In this document: positions 1-8,267 of the stretch, piece after piece | Numbering within the stretch: position 1 is the first letter of the stretch | Layout: every line of letters begins with the position of its first letter | Origin: Microbacterium proteolyticum | GTDB taxonomy: Bacteria; Actinomycetota; Actinomycetes; Actinomycetales; Microbacteriaceae | Reading direction: 5' to 3' | NCBI RefSeq assembly: GCF_030818075.1 | Contig: NZ_JAUSZZ010000001.1 | Span: 1,302,001-1,366,000 of the forward strand | Length of the DNA: 64,000 nucleotides | Notes under the pieces: model-generated | What the model saw: the letters and a program-made list of their open reading frames with translations, nothing else | Databases searched by the model: none | What the model was told of the DNA's origin: nothing | Position numbers and translations under genes: made by a program

Positions 1-4
1 GATC

Positions 5-1750
5 GTGACGAACCCCGAGCAGGCGTCCCCGGATGCCGCAGACGCGGTCGCACAGGCCGCCCCCCACCTCGTCGCGACGGCGGCGTCCGTCACCGATTCG
101 CCCACCCCGTCCGAACGGCCGGTCCGACGCGGTCTGCCGCGCGAGCCGGGCGGCGAGCCCTGGCCTGCTGCCTCGGCCCGGGCTGCGGGTGCGCCGGATG
201 CACCGCCCGTCGCGACGGCGTCGCACCCGCGTCCGGATTCGGCGACATCGGGCATCTCCGGTCCGAACGGGGCACGACCGTCGGCGTCCGACCGGTCCGA
301 CCGTGCCGGGGTTGACGTGGGGTCGACGGTGTTCCCAACGCCGACGGATGCCGCCACGGCCGGCGTGCGCCGGGGTCTGCCGCGCGAGTCGGGAGGGGAG
401 CCCTGGCCGCCGGCATCCGCCCCTGTCGCGAGCGCGCGCGATGCGCGGTCTGTCTCCGCGGCGGAGCGGGACGAGGGCGAAGCGACAGCGACCGCAGACT
501 TCGGTGCGCCAGCCGCGGGCGCCGCGTCCGCTGACGAGCTCGATGCCCGGGGATCCGAGCGAGCCTCCGCGCCCGAGTCAGCGAGCAGCGCGACCACCGG
601 ACCGTCGACGTCGACGCGTCCCGAACAGGCGGCTCGCTCCGCGGGTGAGGGGCGCGCCCCGCGTCCCCCGCTCACCGTCCCGCGCACCGTATGGCCGGGC
701 GCCGCGGCCCGTCGAACTGCAGCGGCGAGCACAGGCGCCGGCCCCACGACGTCGACCGGTGCGGCCGCCCGCCGCGCCGGCCCGCCGGGCGCAGCCGCCG
801 GCCGCTCCACGGCCACCGCCGCGGCGCGCATGGGCGACTTCTCCCCGCTGCAGCTCCTCGGATCGGCGGCCGTCCTCGGCGTCTTCGCGTTCGCGCTGGC
901 CGGGATCGTGGTGCTCCTCGCACGCTTCGTGCTCGCCCTCGGGCCGGGGCAGGAGTTCCTCGCCGCGTATCCCGGCGAGTATCCGCTGCCCGATGCCGCG
1001 CCCGTCGGCATCCCCGCGTGGCTCAACTGGTCGCACTTCCTCAACAGCTTCTTCCTGCTGTTCATCATCCGCACGGGCTGGCAGGTGCGCAGCGAGAAGC
1101 GCCCCTCCGCGTTCTGGTCGCCCCGAAAGAACAAGCGCCGTCGCATCAGCTTGACGCTGTGGTTCCACCAGGCCGTCGACATCCTTTGGATCGCGAACGG
1201 CGTGATCTTCGTCGTGCTGCTCTTCGCCACCGGTCAATGGATGCGCATCGTGCCGACCTCGTGGGACGTCTTCCCCAACGCGCTGTCGGCGGCGCTGCAG
1301 TACGCCTCGCTCGACTGGCCCACCGAGAACGGCTGGGTGAACTACAACAGCCTCCAGCAGCTGTCGTATTTCGCGATCACGTTCCTCGCCGCGCCGCTCG
1401 CGATCCTCAGCGGGGTGCGCCTGTCGGGGGTGTGGCCGAAGGATGCCGAGAAGCTCAACCGCCTCTATCCGCTCGAGTGGGCGCGCCGGGTGCACTTCCC
1501 CGTGATGCTGTTCTTCGTGGCGTTCATCGTCGTGCACGTGGGCCTCGTGCTGGCCACCGGAGCGCTGCGCAACCTCGACCACATGTATGCGGCTCGCGGC
1601 TCGATCGACCCTGATGCGTTCGCGAGCGACCCGACCGGTCTGCTGATCTTCGCGGCATCCCTGCTCGTGATGGCCGCCGGCCTGGCCGCCGCGCGTCCGC
1701 GCGTGCTGGTGCCGATCGCCCGCCTCTTCGGCGAGGTCAAGCAGCGCTGA
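5..1750 (+). CDS. Cytochrome b/b561-like membrane protein with long disordered N-terminus
   Basis: The protein has 581 residues. Residues 1-275 are Ala/Pro/Ser/Thr-rich and look disordered; the motif RRGLPRExGGEPWP occurs twice, near residues 41 and 122. From about residue 276 it is a membrane domain with roughly five helices. Histidines that could ligand heme sit at His344, His388, His497 and His511, in hydrophobic segments typical of cytochrome b561 or formate-dehydrogenase gamma-type subunits. It probably passes electrons between quinone and a redox partner at the membrane. No partner subunit is adjacent; a membrane molybdoenzyme lies 25 kb away (27101-28642). The GTG at position 5 is at the window edge and the frame is open upstream, so the true start may lie outside. 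The domain is clear, the partner unknown. Confidence 0.7.
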   Translation: MTNPEQASPDAADAVAQAAPHLVATAASVTDSPTPSERPVRRGLPREPGGEPWPAASARAAGAPDAPPVATASHPRPDSATSGISGPNGARPSASDRSDRAGVDVGSTVFPTPTDAATAGVRRGLPRESGGEPWPPASAPVASARDARSVSAAERDEGEATATADFGAPAAGAASADELDARGSERASAPESASSATTGPSTSTRPEQAARSAGEGRAPRPPLTVPRTVWPGAAARRTAAASTGAGPTTSTGAAARRAGPPGAAAGRSTATAAARMGDFSPLQLLGSAAVLGVFAFALAGIVVLLARFVLALGPGQEFLAAYPGEYPLPDAAPVGIPAWLNWSHFLNSFFLLFIIRTGWQVRSEKRPSAFWSPRKNKRRRISLTLWFHQAVDILWIANGVIFVVLLFATGQWMRIVPTSWDVFPNALSAALQYASLDWPTENGWVNYNSLQQLSYFAITFLAAPLAILSGVRLSGVWPKDAEKLNRLYPLEWARRVHFPVMLFFVAFIVVHVGLVLATGALRNLDHMYAARGSIDPDAFASDPTGLLIFAASLLVMAAGLAAARPRVLVPIARLFGEVKQR

Positions 1751-2061
1751 CGGCCGCCGTCGCCGCCGCGACGGCCCCCGCCGCCGCCGGGCAGCCGCCG
1801 CCCGTGCACGCCGCCCCGGTGCGCGCCGCCCGCTGCGGCGCCGGGCAGCCGCCGCCCGCCGCTGCGCCGCCCGCTGCGGCGCCGGGCAGCCGCCGCCCGC
1901 CGCTGCGCCGCCCGTGCCGCCGCGCCGCCCCCGCCGGCCCCCGCCGCCGCGCGCCGCAACCGCATCCGTCTGCCGCGAAGGCAGGCGATCGCATCCGCTC
2001 CGGCACGGTCTCGGCAACGGCGGGCGGTTTCGCGGAAGGGCGTCTAGCGCCCGGGCCGACG
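1751..2061. other. Non-coding gap, GCC-rich low complexity with 41-bp tandem repeat
   Basis: This 311-bp gap between the cytochrome gene and bioQ is almost pure GC. It contains a 41-bp unit repeated perfectly about 2.2 times at 1823-1917, and a looser copy just upstream. No gene or clear terminator was seen. Confidence 0.6.
1823..1917. repeat. 41-bp tandem repeat (about 2.2 copies)
   Basis: The 14-mer GCGCCGCCCGCTGC starts at 1823 and 1864, with identical sequence between, and a partial third unit begins at 1905. The repeat is intergenic, and slippage-prone GC-rich sequence is the simplest explanation. Confidence 0.75.
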
Positions 2062-2625
2062 TCAGACCCGGCCGCGCGCCCGGAGGCCCTGCGCGATGAG
2101 ATCGAGGCCGAACGCGAAGTCGTCGTCGGCCAGGGCTCCGGCGATTCCCGAGTCGACGCCGCGCACGCCGGCGCTGTCGTAGTGGAAGCGCTGCTGCTCG
2201 TGCCAGACGAAGCCCAGCACGAAGTGCAGCACGGTCGTGGCCGCGCGACGCGCGGTGTCGGCGTCGAAGCCCTGTGCCGTAACCGCTTCGGCGAGGCGAT
2301 CGCGTGCGAGCGAGGAACCGAGCCCCATCGCGAGGGTGCTCGACACCACTTCGGCGGCGTCGCGGTAGGCCAGCAGCGCATCGCGGAGCGAACGGGCCTC
2401 GTGAGACAGATCGCTCACCGGGCCGGATGCCATGCGGCCCACGATCCGATTGGAGAGCTCGGCGAGCAGCGTCTGCTTGTTGGGGAAGTGCCAATACAGG
2501 GCACTGGGCTGCACGTCGAGCGCGGTCGCGAGCCGTCGCATCGTGAGGTCGGGCAGCCCGTGATCGTCGAGGATCCGCAGCGCAGCGCGTGCGACGTCGT
2601 CGGCCGAGTGTCCGCGGGAAGCCAT
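2062..2625 (-). CDS. bioQ: TetR-family repressor of biotin genes (BioQ)
   Basis: This is a 187-residue regulator with an N-terminal TetR helix-turn-helix (residues about 5-50; LTMRRLATALDVQPSALYWH is a typical recognition region) and an alpha-helical effector domain. It is divergent from bioY-bioM-bioN. The shared promoter carries two copies of TGAAC-N3-GTTCA, close to the motif published for BioQ of Corynebacterium (TGAAC-N3-GTTAC). That makes BioQ a firmer call than a generic TetR. The ATG at 2625 was chosen because a TATACT -10 element ends six bases before it, which implies a leaderless transcript. The upstream operator would allow autoregulation. The ligand or corepressor is not visible from sequence. 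Confidence 0.85.
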   Translation of the reverse strand: MASRGHSADDVARAALRILDDHGLPDLTMRRLATALDVQPSALYWHFPNKQTLLAELSNRIVGRMASGPVSDLSHEARSLRDALLAYRDAAEVVSSTLAMGLGSSLARDRLAEAVTAQGFDADTARRAATTVLHFVLGFVWHEQQRFHYDSAGVRGVDSGIAGALADDDFAFGLDLIAQGLRARGRV

Positions 2626-2632
2626 GGTGTGA

Positions 2633-2639
2633 GTATAGT
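2633..2639. promoter_or_regulatory. Overlapping divergent -10 elements for bioQ and bioY
   Basis: The minus strand reads TATACT (2638-2633), then six bases, then the bioQ ATG. The plus strand reads TATAGT (2634-2639) for bioY. The two -10 boxes share nearly the same bases, so one bound repressor could block both promoters. Confidence 0.6.
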
Positions 2640-2666
2640 GAACGCCGTTCAGGTGAACACCGTTCA
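2639..2666. promoter_or_regulatory. Tandem BioQ operators
   Basis: Two inverted repeats, TGAACGCCGTTCA (2639-2651) and TGAACACCGTTCA (2654-2666), have perfect 5-bp arms and 3-bp centres 15 bp apart. They overlap the expected bioY transcription start and lie just upstream of the bioQ -10. Confidence 0.85.
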
Positions 2667-2680
2667 GGAGGCCCTCCACC

Positions 2681-3280
2681 ATGTCGCGAACCCCCGATGC
2701 CACCGATCTCGCCCGCGTGGCGGTCTTCGCCGCACTCATCGCCGTGCTGGGGCTCCCGGGCAGCTTCCCGCTCGTCGGCGGCGTACCCATCACAGCGCAG
2801 ACGCTGGGCGTCATGCTCGCCGGCGCCGTGCTCGGGCCGTGGTTCGGCGCCCTGTCGGTCACCGTGCTGCTCGCCCTCGTCGCCGCGGGGCTCCCGCTCC
2901 TGGCCGGCGGTCGCGGCGGATTCGGCGTCTTCCTCGGCCCCACGGCGGGCTACGCGATCGGGTGGATCCTCGGCGCCGTCGTGATCGGCCTGATCGTCCA
3001 CGCCGGCGGGCGTCGACCCGTGGTGTGGCGTACGGCCCTGGCCATGGTCGCGGGTGGCATCGTCGCGATCTACGCGCTCGGCATCCCGGTGCAGAGCCTC
3101 GTGACGCGCCTGCCGCTCGGCGACACCGCGCTGTCGAGCCTCATCTTCGTGCCCGGTGACCTGGTCAAGGCCGCCGTCGCCACCCTCGTCGTGACGGCGC
3201 TGGTGCGGGCCTACCCGCGGGGCTTCCGCCACGACTGGCGATCCGAGCGCGCGCCGGAGCGCGACGCCGCGGTGGTGTGA
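2681..3280 (+). CDS. bioY: Biotin ECF transporter substrate-binding component BioY
   Basis: This is a 199-residue membrane protein with about six hydrophobic segments. It shows BioY-family features: an early PITAQTLGVMLAGAVLGP segment and the GGFGVFLGPTAGYAIGW region. BioY is the S component that binds biotin and docks on the BioM-BioN energising module. The ATG follows an AGGAGG ribosome-binding site about 10 bases upstream. The stop overlaps the bioM start (GTGA), giving translational coupling. Regulation is expected from the tandem BioQ operators upstream. Confidence 0.93.
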   Translation: MSRTPDATDLARVAVFAALIAVLGLPGSFPLVGGVPITAQTLGVMLAGAVLGPWFGALSVTVLLALVAAGLPLLAGGRGGFGVFLGPTAGYAIGWILGAVVIGLIVHAGGRRPVVWRTALAMVAGGIVAIYALGIPVQSLVTRLPLGDTALSSLIFVPGDLVKAAVATLVVTALVRAYPRGFRHDWRSERAPERDAAVV

Positions 3281-3966
3281 GCGTCGCGGTTCACGCGGCA
3301 CACCTGTCGGTGCGCCGCGGCGAGGTCGAGGTGCTCCGCGACGTCTCGCTCGACATCGAGGCGCGGACGACCGCGATCATCGGCGACAACGGCTCGGGCA
3401 AGTCCACCTTCGCGCGCGTCGTCGCAGGACTCGTGCCGCGCACCGCGGGTGAGCTCCGCGTGTGGGGGCTCGACCCCGGTCGGGATGCCGCGGCGCTGCG
3501 CCCTCGCCTCGCCCTCGTGCTGAGCAACCCCGACGCGCAGATCATCATGCCCACGGTCGCGGAAGACGTGGCGCTGTCGATCCGGTCCGAGCGGCTGCCC
3601 CGGGCGGAGCGCGATCTGCGGGTGAAAGCGGCGCTCGAGCGCTTCGGGCTGGAGAGCCTGGCCGATCGGCCGGCACATGATCTTTCCGGCGGGCAGAAGC
3701 AGTTGCTCGCGCTGTGCGGGGCGTTCGTGCGTCGCCCCGACCTCGTCGTCGCCGACGAGCCCACGGCGTTCCTCGACGCGCGCAATGCGCGCACGGTGGC
3801 CGATCATCTGCTCGCCGACACCGGCCACACCCTCGTCGTCGTCACGCACGATCTCGCGCTGGCTCGCCGCTGCGACCGGGCGGTGCTCTTCGCGGACGGC
3901 CGGGTCGCGGCATCCGGGATCGCCGCCGACGTCGTCGACGCGTACGAGCGGGCGCTGGCGTGCTGA
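3277..3966 (+). CDS. bioM: Biotin ECF transporter ATPase BioM
   Basis: This 229-residue ABC ATPase has Walker A GDNGSGKST at residues 36-44, the signature LSGGQ at 136-140, Walker B LVVADEP ending in Asp160-Glu161, and the switch His191. It would power biotin import together with BioN and BioY on the inner face of the membrane. The GTG start overlaps the bioY stop by 4 bp, and its own end overlaps bioN by 7 bp, so the three genes form a coupled operon. Its length is normal for EcfA/BioM proteins. Confidence 0.92.
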   Translation: MSVAVHAAHLSVRRGEVEVLRDVSLDIEARTTAIIGDNGSGKSTFARVVAGLVPRTAGELRVWGLDPGRDAAALRPRLALVLSNPDAQIIMPTVAEDVALSIRSERLPRAERDLRVKAALERFGLESLADRPAHDLSGGQKQLLALCGAFVRRPDLVVADEPTAFLDARNARTVADHLLADTGHTLVVVTHDLALARRCDRAVLFADGRVAASGIAADVVDAYERALAC

Positions 3967-4568
3967 GCCTGTATCGACCGGGCCGAGGCTGGCTGCACCG
4001 GATGCCGGCGGGCCCGAAGCTCGTGTTCCTGGCGCTCATCGCCGTTGCGCTGGCCGCGCTGCCCTCGAGCTGGGCGATCGTGCCGGTCGTCGTGGGGCTG
4101 CCGGTCGTGCTGTACGCGTGCGCGGGCATGGGGGTGCTGGTCGGTGCGACCGAGCTCGGCCGGCAGGTGTGGGCGCTGCGGTGGGTCGTGGTGGTGACGG
4201 CGGCCGGACAGCTGATCTTCCTCGGACCCGAACCGGCGGTGTCGAACACCGCGCGCGTCGTCGCGGCACTCGTGGTGGTCGGGTTGCTGCCGCTGACCAC
4301 CCGGGTGTCGGCGATGCTCGACGCGATCGAGAGCGGCCTGGGGCCGCTGCGTCGGGTCGGCGTCGACCCGGCGCGGGCGGCGCTGCTGTTGACGGTGACC
4401 GTCACAACGGTTCCGGTGCTCGCCCGTCTGGCCGCGGAGGTGCGCGACGCGCAGCGCGCCCGTGGCGTGCGCCCCTCGCTGTCACGCGGCGCCCTGCCCT
4501 TCCTGATCGTCGCCCTGCGTCACGCCGACGACCTCGGTGACGCGCTCGCCGCGCGCGGCATCCGTTAG
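3960..4568 (+). CDS. bioN: Biotin ECF transporter transmembrane component BioN (EcfT)
   Basis: This 202-residue protein has four or five membrane helices followed by a C-terminal coupling region containing DAQRARGVRP, a variant of the Ala-Arg-Gly motif with which EcfT proteins contact the ATPase. The GTG at 3960 was chosen because it overlaps the bioM stop and gives a normal N-terminus (LSLYRPGRGW). It is the last gene of bioY-bioM-bioN and is followed by a hairpin-repeat gap before the convergent cofE. Confidence 0.88.
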   Translation: MLSLYRPGRGWLHRMPAGPKLVFLALIAVALAALPSSWAIVPVVVGLPVVLYACAGMGVLVGATELGRQVWALRWVVVVTAAGQLIFLGPEPAVSNTARVVAALVVVGLLPLTTRVSAMLDAIESGLGPLRRVGVDPARAALLLTVTVTTVPVLARLAAEVRDAQRARGVRPSLSRGALPFLIVALRHADDLGDALAARGIR

Positions 4569-4628
4569 CCGGAATTCCCCGTCCCCGGTGCGGGAACGAG
4601 CCTTGGCCTCGCTCGTCGGGCGACTTAC

Positions 4629-5098
4629 GGGGGCGTCGGTGGTGGCCGAGGTGGGGTGTCCCACTTGGTGCAGGGATGGGCCTGTGATGTCGCACGAAGT
4701 GGGACATGGGTTGGCGAGGGGCTGGGGCGTCGGTGGTGGCCGAGGTGGGGTGTCCCACTTGGTGCAGGGATGGGCCTTCGATTCCGCACGAAGTGGGACA
4801 TGCGGTGGCGAGGGGCTGGGGCGTCGGTGGTGGCCGAGGTGGGGTGTCCCACTTGGTGCAGAAATGGGCCTTCGATTCCGCACGAAGTGGGACATGGGTT
4901 GGCGAGGGGCTGGGGCGTCGGTGGTGGCCGAGGTGGGGTGTCCCACTTGGTGCAGGGATGGGCCTTCGATTCCGCACGAAGTGGGACATGGGTTGGCGAG
5001 GGGCTGGGGCGTCGGTGGTGGCCGAGGTGGGGTGTCCCACTTGGTGCAGGGATGGGCCTCTGTTCTCGCACGAAGTAGGACATGCGGCGGAGGGGGCA
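4629..5098. repeat. Five tandem 94-bp units, each with a long hairpin
   Basis: The sequence GGTGTCCCACTTGGTGCAG recurs with starts at 4655, 4749, 4843, 4937 and 5031 (one base differs in unit 3), exactly 94 bp apart. Each unit contains a stem whose arms are TGTCCCACTTGGTGC and GCACGAAGTGGGACA, 14 of 15 positions paired, with a loop of about 20 bases; the last unit has one extra mismatch. Ninety-four is not a multiple of three, so the array cannot encode a repeated protein. It fills the convergent gap between bioN and cofE. The function is unknown; strong bidirectional termination or a REP-like element are options. Confidence 0.9.
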
Positions 5099-5153
5099 GA
5101 CGACCCGCCGTGCGCCCCGCAGGCGACGGCGACGCGCCGACCCGCCGTCGGCG

Positions 5154-5906
5154 TCAGTCGCGCGCCGCGCGCCCCGCGGCGAACCCTTCGGCGTACGCCT
5201 CGTCGGCGCCCTGGCGGAACATGTCGCGGGCGGGATCGCGCACGATCGAGCGGGCCCCCGGCAGGTCGAGCCCGCCCACCAGATCGCCGCGGCCGCGCAC
5301 GACCGCGACGGGCCGGCGCGAGGCCTTCCCCTTCACGAGGTCGGTGGCGGCGGCGATCTCGTCGGCCACGCACGGCAGGGTCACCACGAGCGGCCGGCCT
5401 TCGGCATCCACCGTCCCGCGGAGGTCTTCGAACACGTGCACGCCCGCCGCCCCGATCGCGTGGTCGGTCTGGCCCTCGCGCCACGCGCGGCCGAGCGTGT
5501 CGGTGATGATCACGCCGACGCGGGCGACCGCGCGGAGCCCCTCGGCGATGCGCCGCGCCGATGCGTCGGGGTCGACGGGCAGGAGCAGCACCGTGCCCTC
5601 GGGGGTGTTGCTGGCGTCCACGCCGGCGGCGGCCGAGACAATGCCCAGGGGGTTCTCGACGATGCGCGTCACGTGGCCGGTGGGGGAGGTGCGGGATGCC
5701 AGGAGCCGCACCGTCTCGCCCGTGATGGCGTCCTCGCGGTCGGCAGCACGGATGATCCGGCCCTCGGCCTTCGACACGACCTTGCTGGTGACCACGACGA
5801 TGTCGCCATCGCGCAACGGCTCGGTCACGGCATCCAGGATCACCTCGACGAGGTCGTCTCCCGGGGTGATCTCACCGATGCCGTCGAGGGCCCAGACCTG
5901 CAACAC
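5154..5906 (-). CDS. cofE: Coenzyme F420-0:L-glutamate ligase CofE
   Basis: This 250-residue protein resembles the CofE family, which adds glutamate residues to F420-0 using GTP. Typical segments include [26 protein letters not shown] and [18 protein letters not shown]. It lacks the C-terminal nitroreductase-like domain found in actinobacterial FbiB, so it is a stand-alone CofE. The GTG at 5906 was chosen because it lies one base after the stop of the upstream acetyltransferase gene, making a tight pair. A putative F420-using oxidoreductase lies in the window at 47906-48889. Confidence 0.88.
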   Translation of the reverse strand: MLQVWALDGIGEITPGDDLVEVILDAVTEPLRDGDIVVVTSKVVSKAEGRIIRAADREDAITGETVRLLASRTSPTGHVTRIVENPLGIVSAAAGVDASNTPEGTVLLLPVDPDASARRIAEGLRAVARVGVIITDTLGRAWREGQTDHAIGAAGVHVFEDLRGTVDAEGRPLVVTLPCVADEIAAATDLVKGKASRRPVAVVRGRGDLVGGLDLPGARSIVRDPARDMFRQGADEAYAEGFAAGRAARD

Positions 5907-5907
5907 G

Positions 5908-6414
5908 TCAGCGGACGAAGCGCACCTCGGTGAGCTCCTCACCGAGGAAGGGTTCGACGTGCGACGCGCCGTCGAGCGAGAAGCCGTTGCGCGTGTAGAA
6001 ACCGTGCGCGCGCGGGTTGTCGTCGGCGACCCACAGGTAGACGCCCTCGCCGGGCTCGACGGCGGCGTCGAAGAGGCGCTGGCCGATGCCCGTGCCGTGG
6101 TAGGCGTCGAGCAGATAGATGAAGTACAGCTCGCGCTCGCGCGGGGCGTCCTCGTCGCGGGCGGGGCCGGAGCCGACGAAGCCGACGATCTCGCCATCGA
6201 CGAGGGCCGCGTGCATGCGGTACCCCTCGCCCTGGGAGGCCCAGTGGGTCCACAGCTCCGCCATGCGACGGGGGGAGACGGCCTTGAGGGCCGCTTCGCT
6301 GATGAGGTGGTCGTAGGTCTCGTGCCAGCAGGTGGCGTGCACGCGGCCCAGGGCCTCGGCATCCACGTCGCGCACCGGACGGACGACGATGTCGGTTCGG
6401 ATCTCCGCAGTCAT
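5908..6414 (-). CDS. GNAT-family N-acetyltransferase
   Basis: This 168-residue protein contains the acetyl-CoA binding motif HGTGIGQR at residues 106-113 and the later GFYTRNGF segment typical of GNAT enzymes. The substrate cannot be read from sequence. It is the first gene of a two-gene unit with cofE, one base apart, so a link to F420 metabolism is possible but unproven. The ATG at 6414 sits six bases after TAGAGT, which suggests a leaderless mRNA. Confidence 0.85.
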   Translation of the reverse strand: MTAEIRTDIVVRPVRDVDAEALGRVHATCWHETYDHLISEAALKAVSPRRMAELWTHWASQGEGYRMHAALVDGEIVGFVGSGPARDEDAPRERELYFIYLLDAYHGTGIGQRLFDAAVEPGEGVYLWVADDNPRAHGFYTRNGFSLDGASHVEPFLGEELTEVRFVR

Positions 6415-6420
6415 GGCGCG

Positions 6421-6426
6421 ACTCTA
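6421..6426 (-). promoter_or_regulatory. -10 element of leaderless GNAT-cofE transcript
   Basis: The minus-strand hexamer TAGAGT is followed by six bases and then the ATG at 6414, so transcription should start at or next to the start codon. Confidence 0.55.
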
Positions 6427-6585
6427 CGCGCGGGATCGAGCAGGGTGAAATCGGCGGCGAGGCGGCCCGGGATGAGGTAAAGAGGCGCGTTCAGGTGCCG
6501 AAGACTGCCGGCTCTGCGCCGTCGAACTGTCGACCACCGACAACGAGATGGAGGATCCGTCGTCGGATGGCTACGCTCGCCCCTC

Positions 6586-7146
6586 GTGAACGTCCTCTGG
6601 CGCACCCTGCTCGTCCTGTTCCGTGCGCGTCGTCGCCTGCGCCGCGAAGGACCCATCGATCCGAACACGGTCGCACGCCTGCGCATCCGCGTCCTGCCCA
6701 CCGACATCGACATGCTGCGCCACCTCAACAACGGCCGGTACCTGTCGCTGTTCGACCTCGGGCGGTGGGACCTGCTCACACGCGCAGGGCTCGTCTCGGC
6801 GATGACGAAGCAGGGGTGGTACGCCGTGGTCGCCGCCGAGACCATCACGTTCCGCCGCTCGCTCGAGCTCTGGCAGCGCTTCGAGCTCGAGACGCGCATG
6901 ATCGGCCATGACGACCGGGCCGTGTACCTCGAGCACCGGGCGCTGGTCGGCGGCGAGATCTACGCCCGCGCCATCATCCGCGCGCGCATCTTGCGCCGCA
7001 CCGGCGGCACGGTACCTCACGACGAGCTGTTCGCCGCGGTCGGGCGCCCCGAGGGGCTGCCCGACATCGAGGACTGGGTGCACGACTGGGCCGCGGGTTC
7101 GGCGCTCCCCTCGACGCGGCGTCCGGCGCCCAGCGTGTGGGAGTGA
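6586..7146 (+). CDS. Hotdog-fold acyl-CoA thioesterase-like protein
   Basis: This 186-residue protein has the 4HBT/THEM6-like motif DIDMLRHLNNGRY near residues 40-52, where the Asp and Asn positions correspond to the active-site region of hotdog thioesterases. A hydrophobic, basic N-terminus (LWRTLLVLFRARRRLRR) may anchor it to the membrane. It probably hydrolyses a long-chain or aromatic acyl-CoA; the substrate is unknown. The GTG start lies eight bases after TACGCT, a plausible leaderless promoter. It is convergent with the next gene, with only 38 bp between them. Confidence 0.75.
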   Translation: MNVLWRTLLVLFRARRRLRREGPIDPNTVARLRIRVLPTDIDMLRHLNNGRYLSLFDLGRWDLLTRAGLVSAMTKQGWYAVVAAETITFRRSLELWQRFELETRMIGHDDRAVYLEHRALVGGEIYARAIIRARILRRTGGTVPHDELFAAVGRPEGLPDIEDWVHDWAAGSALPSTRRPAPSVWE

Positions 7147-7184
7147 GCGCGCGGGGGTGAGGGATGCCGCGCCGGGCAGCGCGC

Positions 7185-8162
7185 TCAGCGCCCGAAGCGG
7201 GCGTCGAGCCAGGCCACCTGCTTCATCCAGTGGCGATGCCCGCCGCCCTCGTGGCCGTTGTAGGTGTACTCCTCGATTGCGGCGTCGTCGGAGGCCAGCG
7301 CGTGGAACGCCGCGAACACCCCCGAGGGCAGCACGACGTCGTCCATGAGGGCGACCGAGAAGTAGGCGGGCACGTGGATGCGGCGCGCGAGCACGGCACC
7401 GTCCACGTGCGACAGCGTGTGAAGGACCCGGTCGACCTCGTCGCGGTGAACCGACAGGAAGCGCGTGATCTCGCTGAACGGCGCCGACGGCGTGCGCACG
7501 ATGGCGTTCGGGAAGTCGCAGAGGAACGGCACATCGGGCATGACGGCCGCCACCGCTTCGCCCGACAGGGCGGCTGCGGCGATGGCGAGGCCGCCACCCT
7601 GACTCGTGCCGGTGACGGCGACTCGGTCGGCATCCACCCCCGGCATCGCCCGCACCTCGTCGACGAGACGGACGGCGTCGGTGTAGAGCCGGCGGTAGTA
7701 ATAGTCGCGGGGATCCAGGATGCCGCGCGTCATCACGCCCGGGTAGGCGGCGGCCGAGCCGTGCGGGTCGGGTGTGGCGCCCAGGCTCCACGACGACCCC
7801 TGGCCGCGCGTGTCCATGATGACGTGGACGTAACCCGCCGCCGCCCAGGTGAGACGCTCGCCGGGGAGGCCCCGTCCACCGCCGTAGCCGATGTACTCGA
7901 CGACGGCGGGCAGCACCTCGTCGCCGTGGGGGCGGACGACCCACCCGCGGATCTCGTCGCCGTCGAAGCCCGTGAAGGTGAGGTCGGACACGCTCAGCGA
8001 ACGCACCGGCCCCTCCACCGCGGCGAGGCGGGTCGGGCCGGCTTCGGCGCGGGCCGCGCTCAGCGTCTCGGTCCAGAAGGCGTCGAGCCCGGCGGGTTCG
8101 GCGAGGGCGGGGCGGTATGCCCGCAGGGCCTCGATCGGCATGTCGGTGAAGGTCACGGCCAT
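7185..8162 (-). CDS. CE7-type acetyl esterase (acetylxylan esterase/cephalosporin-C deacetylase family)
   Basis: This 325-residue alpha/beta hydrolase has the CE7 layout: an RGQG motif near residue 120, nucleophile Ser187 in GTSQGG, Asp274 in MDDVVLPS and His304 in NGHEGGG. CE7 enzymes deacetylate xylo-oligosaccharides or small acetylated compounds in the cytoplasm, which suits the carbohydrate genes in this window although none is adjacent. Two ATGs are possible, at 8168 and 8162. The second is preferred because the -10-like TACCCT ends eight bases before it and only two before the first. Confidence 0.88.
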   Translation of the reverse strand: MAVTFTDMPIEALRAYRPALAEPAGLDAFWTETLSAARAEAGPTRLAAVEGPVRSLSVSDLTFTGFDGDEIRGWVVRPHGDEVLPAVVEYIGYGGGRGLPGERLTWAAAGYVHVIMDTRGQGSSWSLGATPDPHGSAAAYPGVMTRGILDPRDYYYRRLYTDAVRLVDEVRAMPGVDADRVAVTGTSQGGGLAIAAAALSGEAVAAVMPDVPFLCDFPNAIVRTPSAPFSEITRFLSVHRDEVDRVLHTLSHVDGAVLARRIHVPAYFSVALMDDVVLPSGVFAAFHALASDDAAIEEYTYNGHEGGGHRHWMKQVAWLDARFGR

Positions 8163-8267
8163 AGGCATCGAGGGTAGTGGTCGGGGCGTGATGAGACACC
8201 GCGGTGGCGTAACGCGGCCGGGGCCCGATCAGGTCTCGCGCGTGACCGCGTGCGCCGCTGACCGCAC

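Noticed and set aside
578..3301. A 907-codon minus-strand frame crossing the cytochrome gene, bioQ and bioY.
   Set aside because: It covers genes on both strands with an Arg/Glu-rich translation and no recognisable domain.
4629..5098. CRISPR array.
   Set aside because: The units are uniform with no variable spacers, and no cas genes are near.
4537..6480. Repetitive protein encoded by the 94-bp repeat (Trp/Gly-rich frames).
   Set aside because: The 94-bp period shifts frame in every unit, so no repeated peptide is kept.
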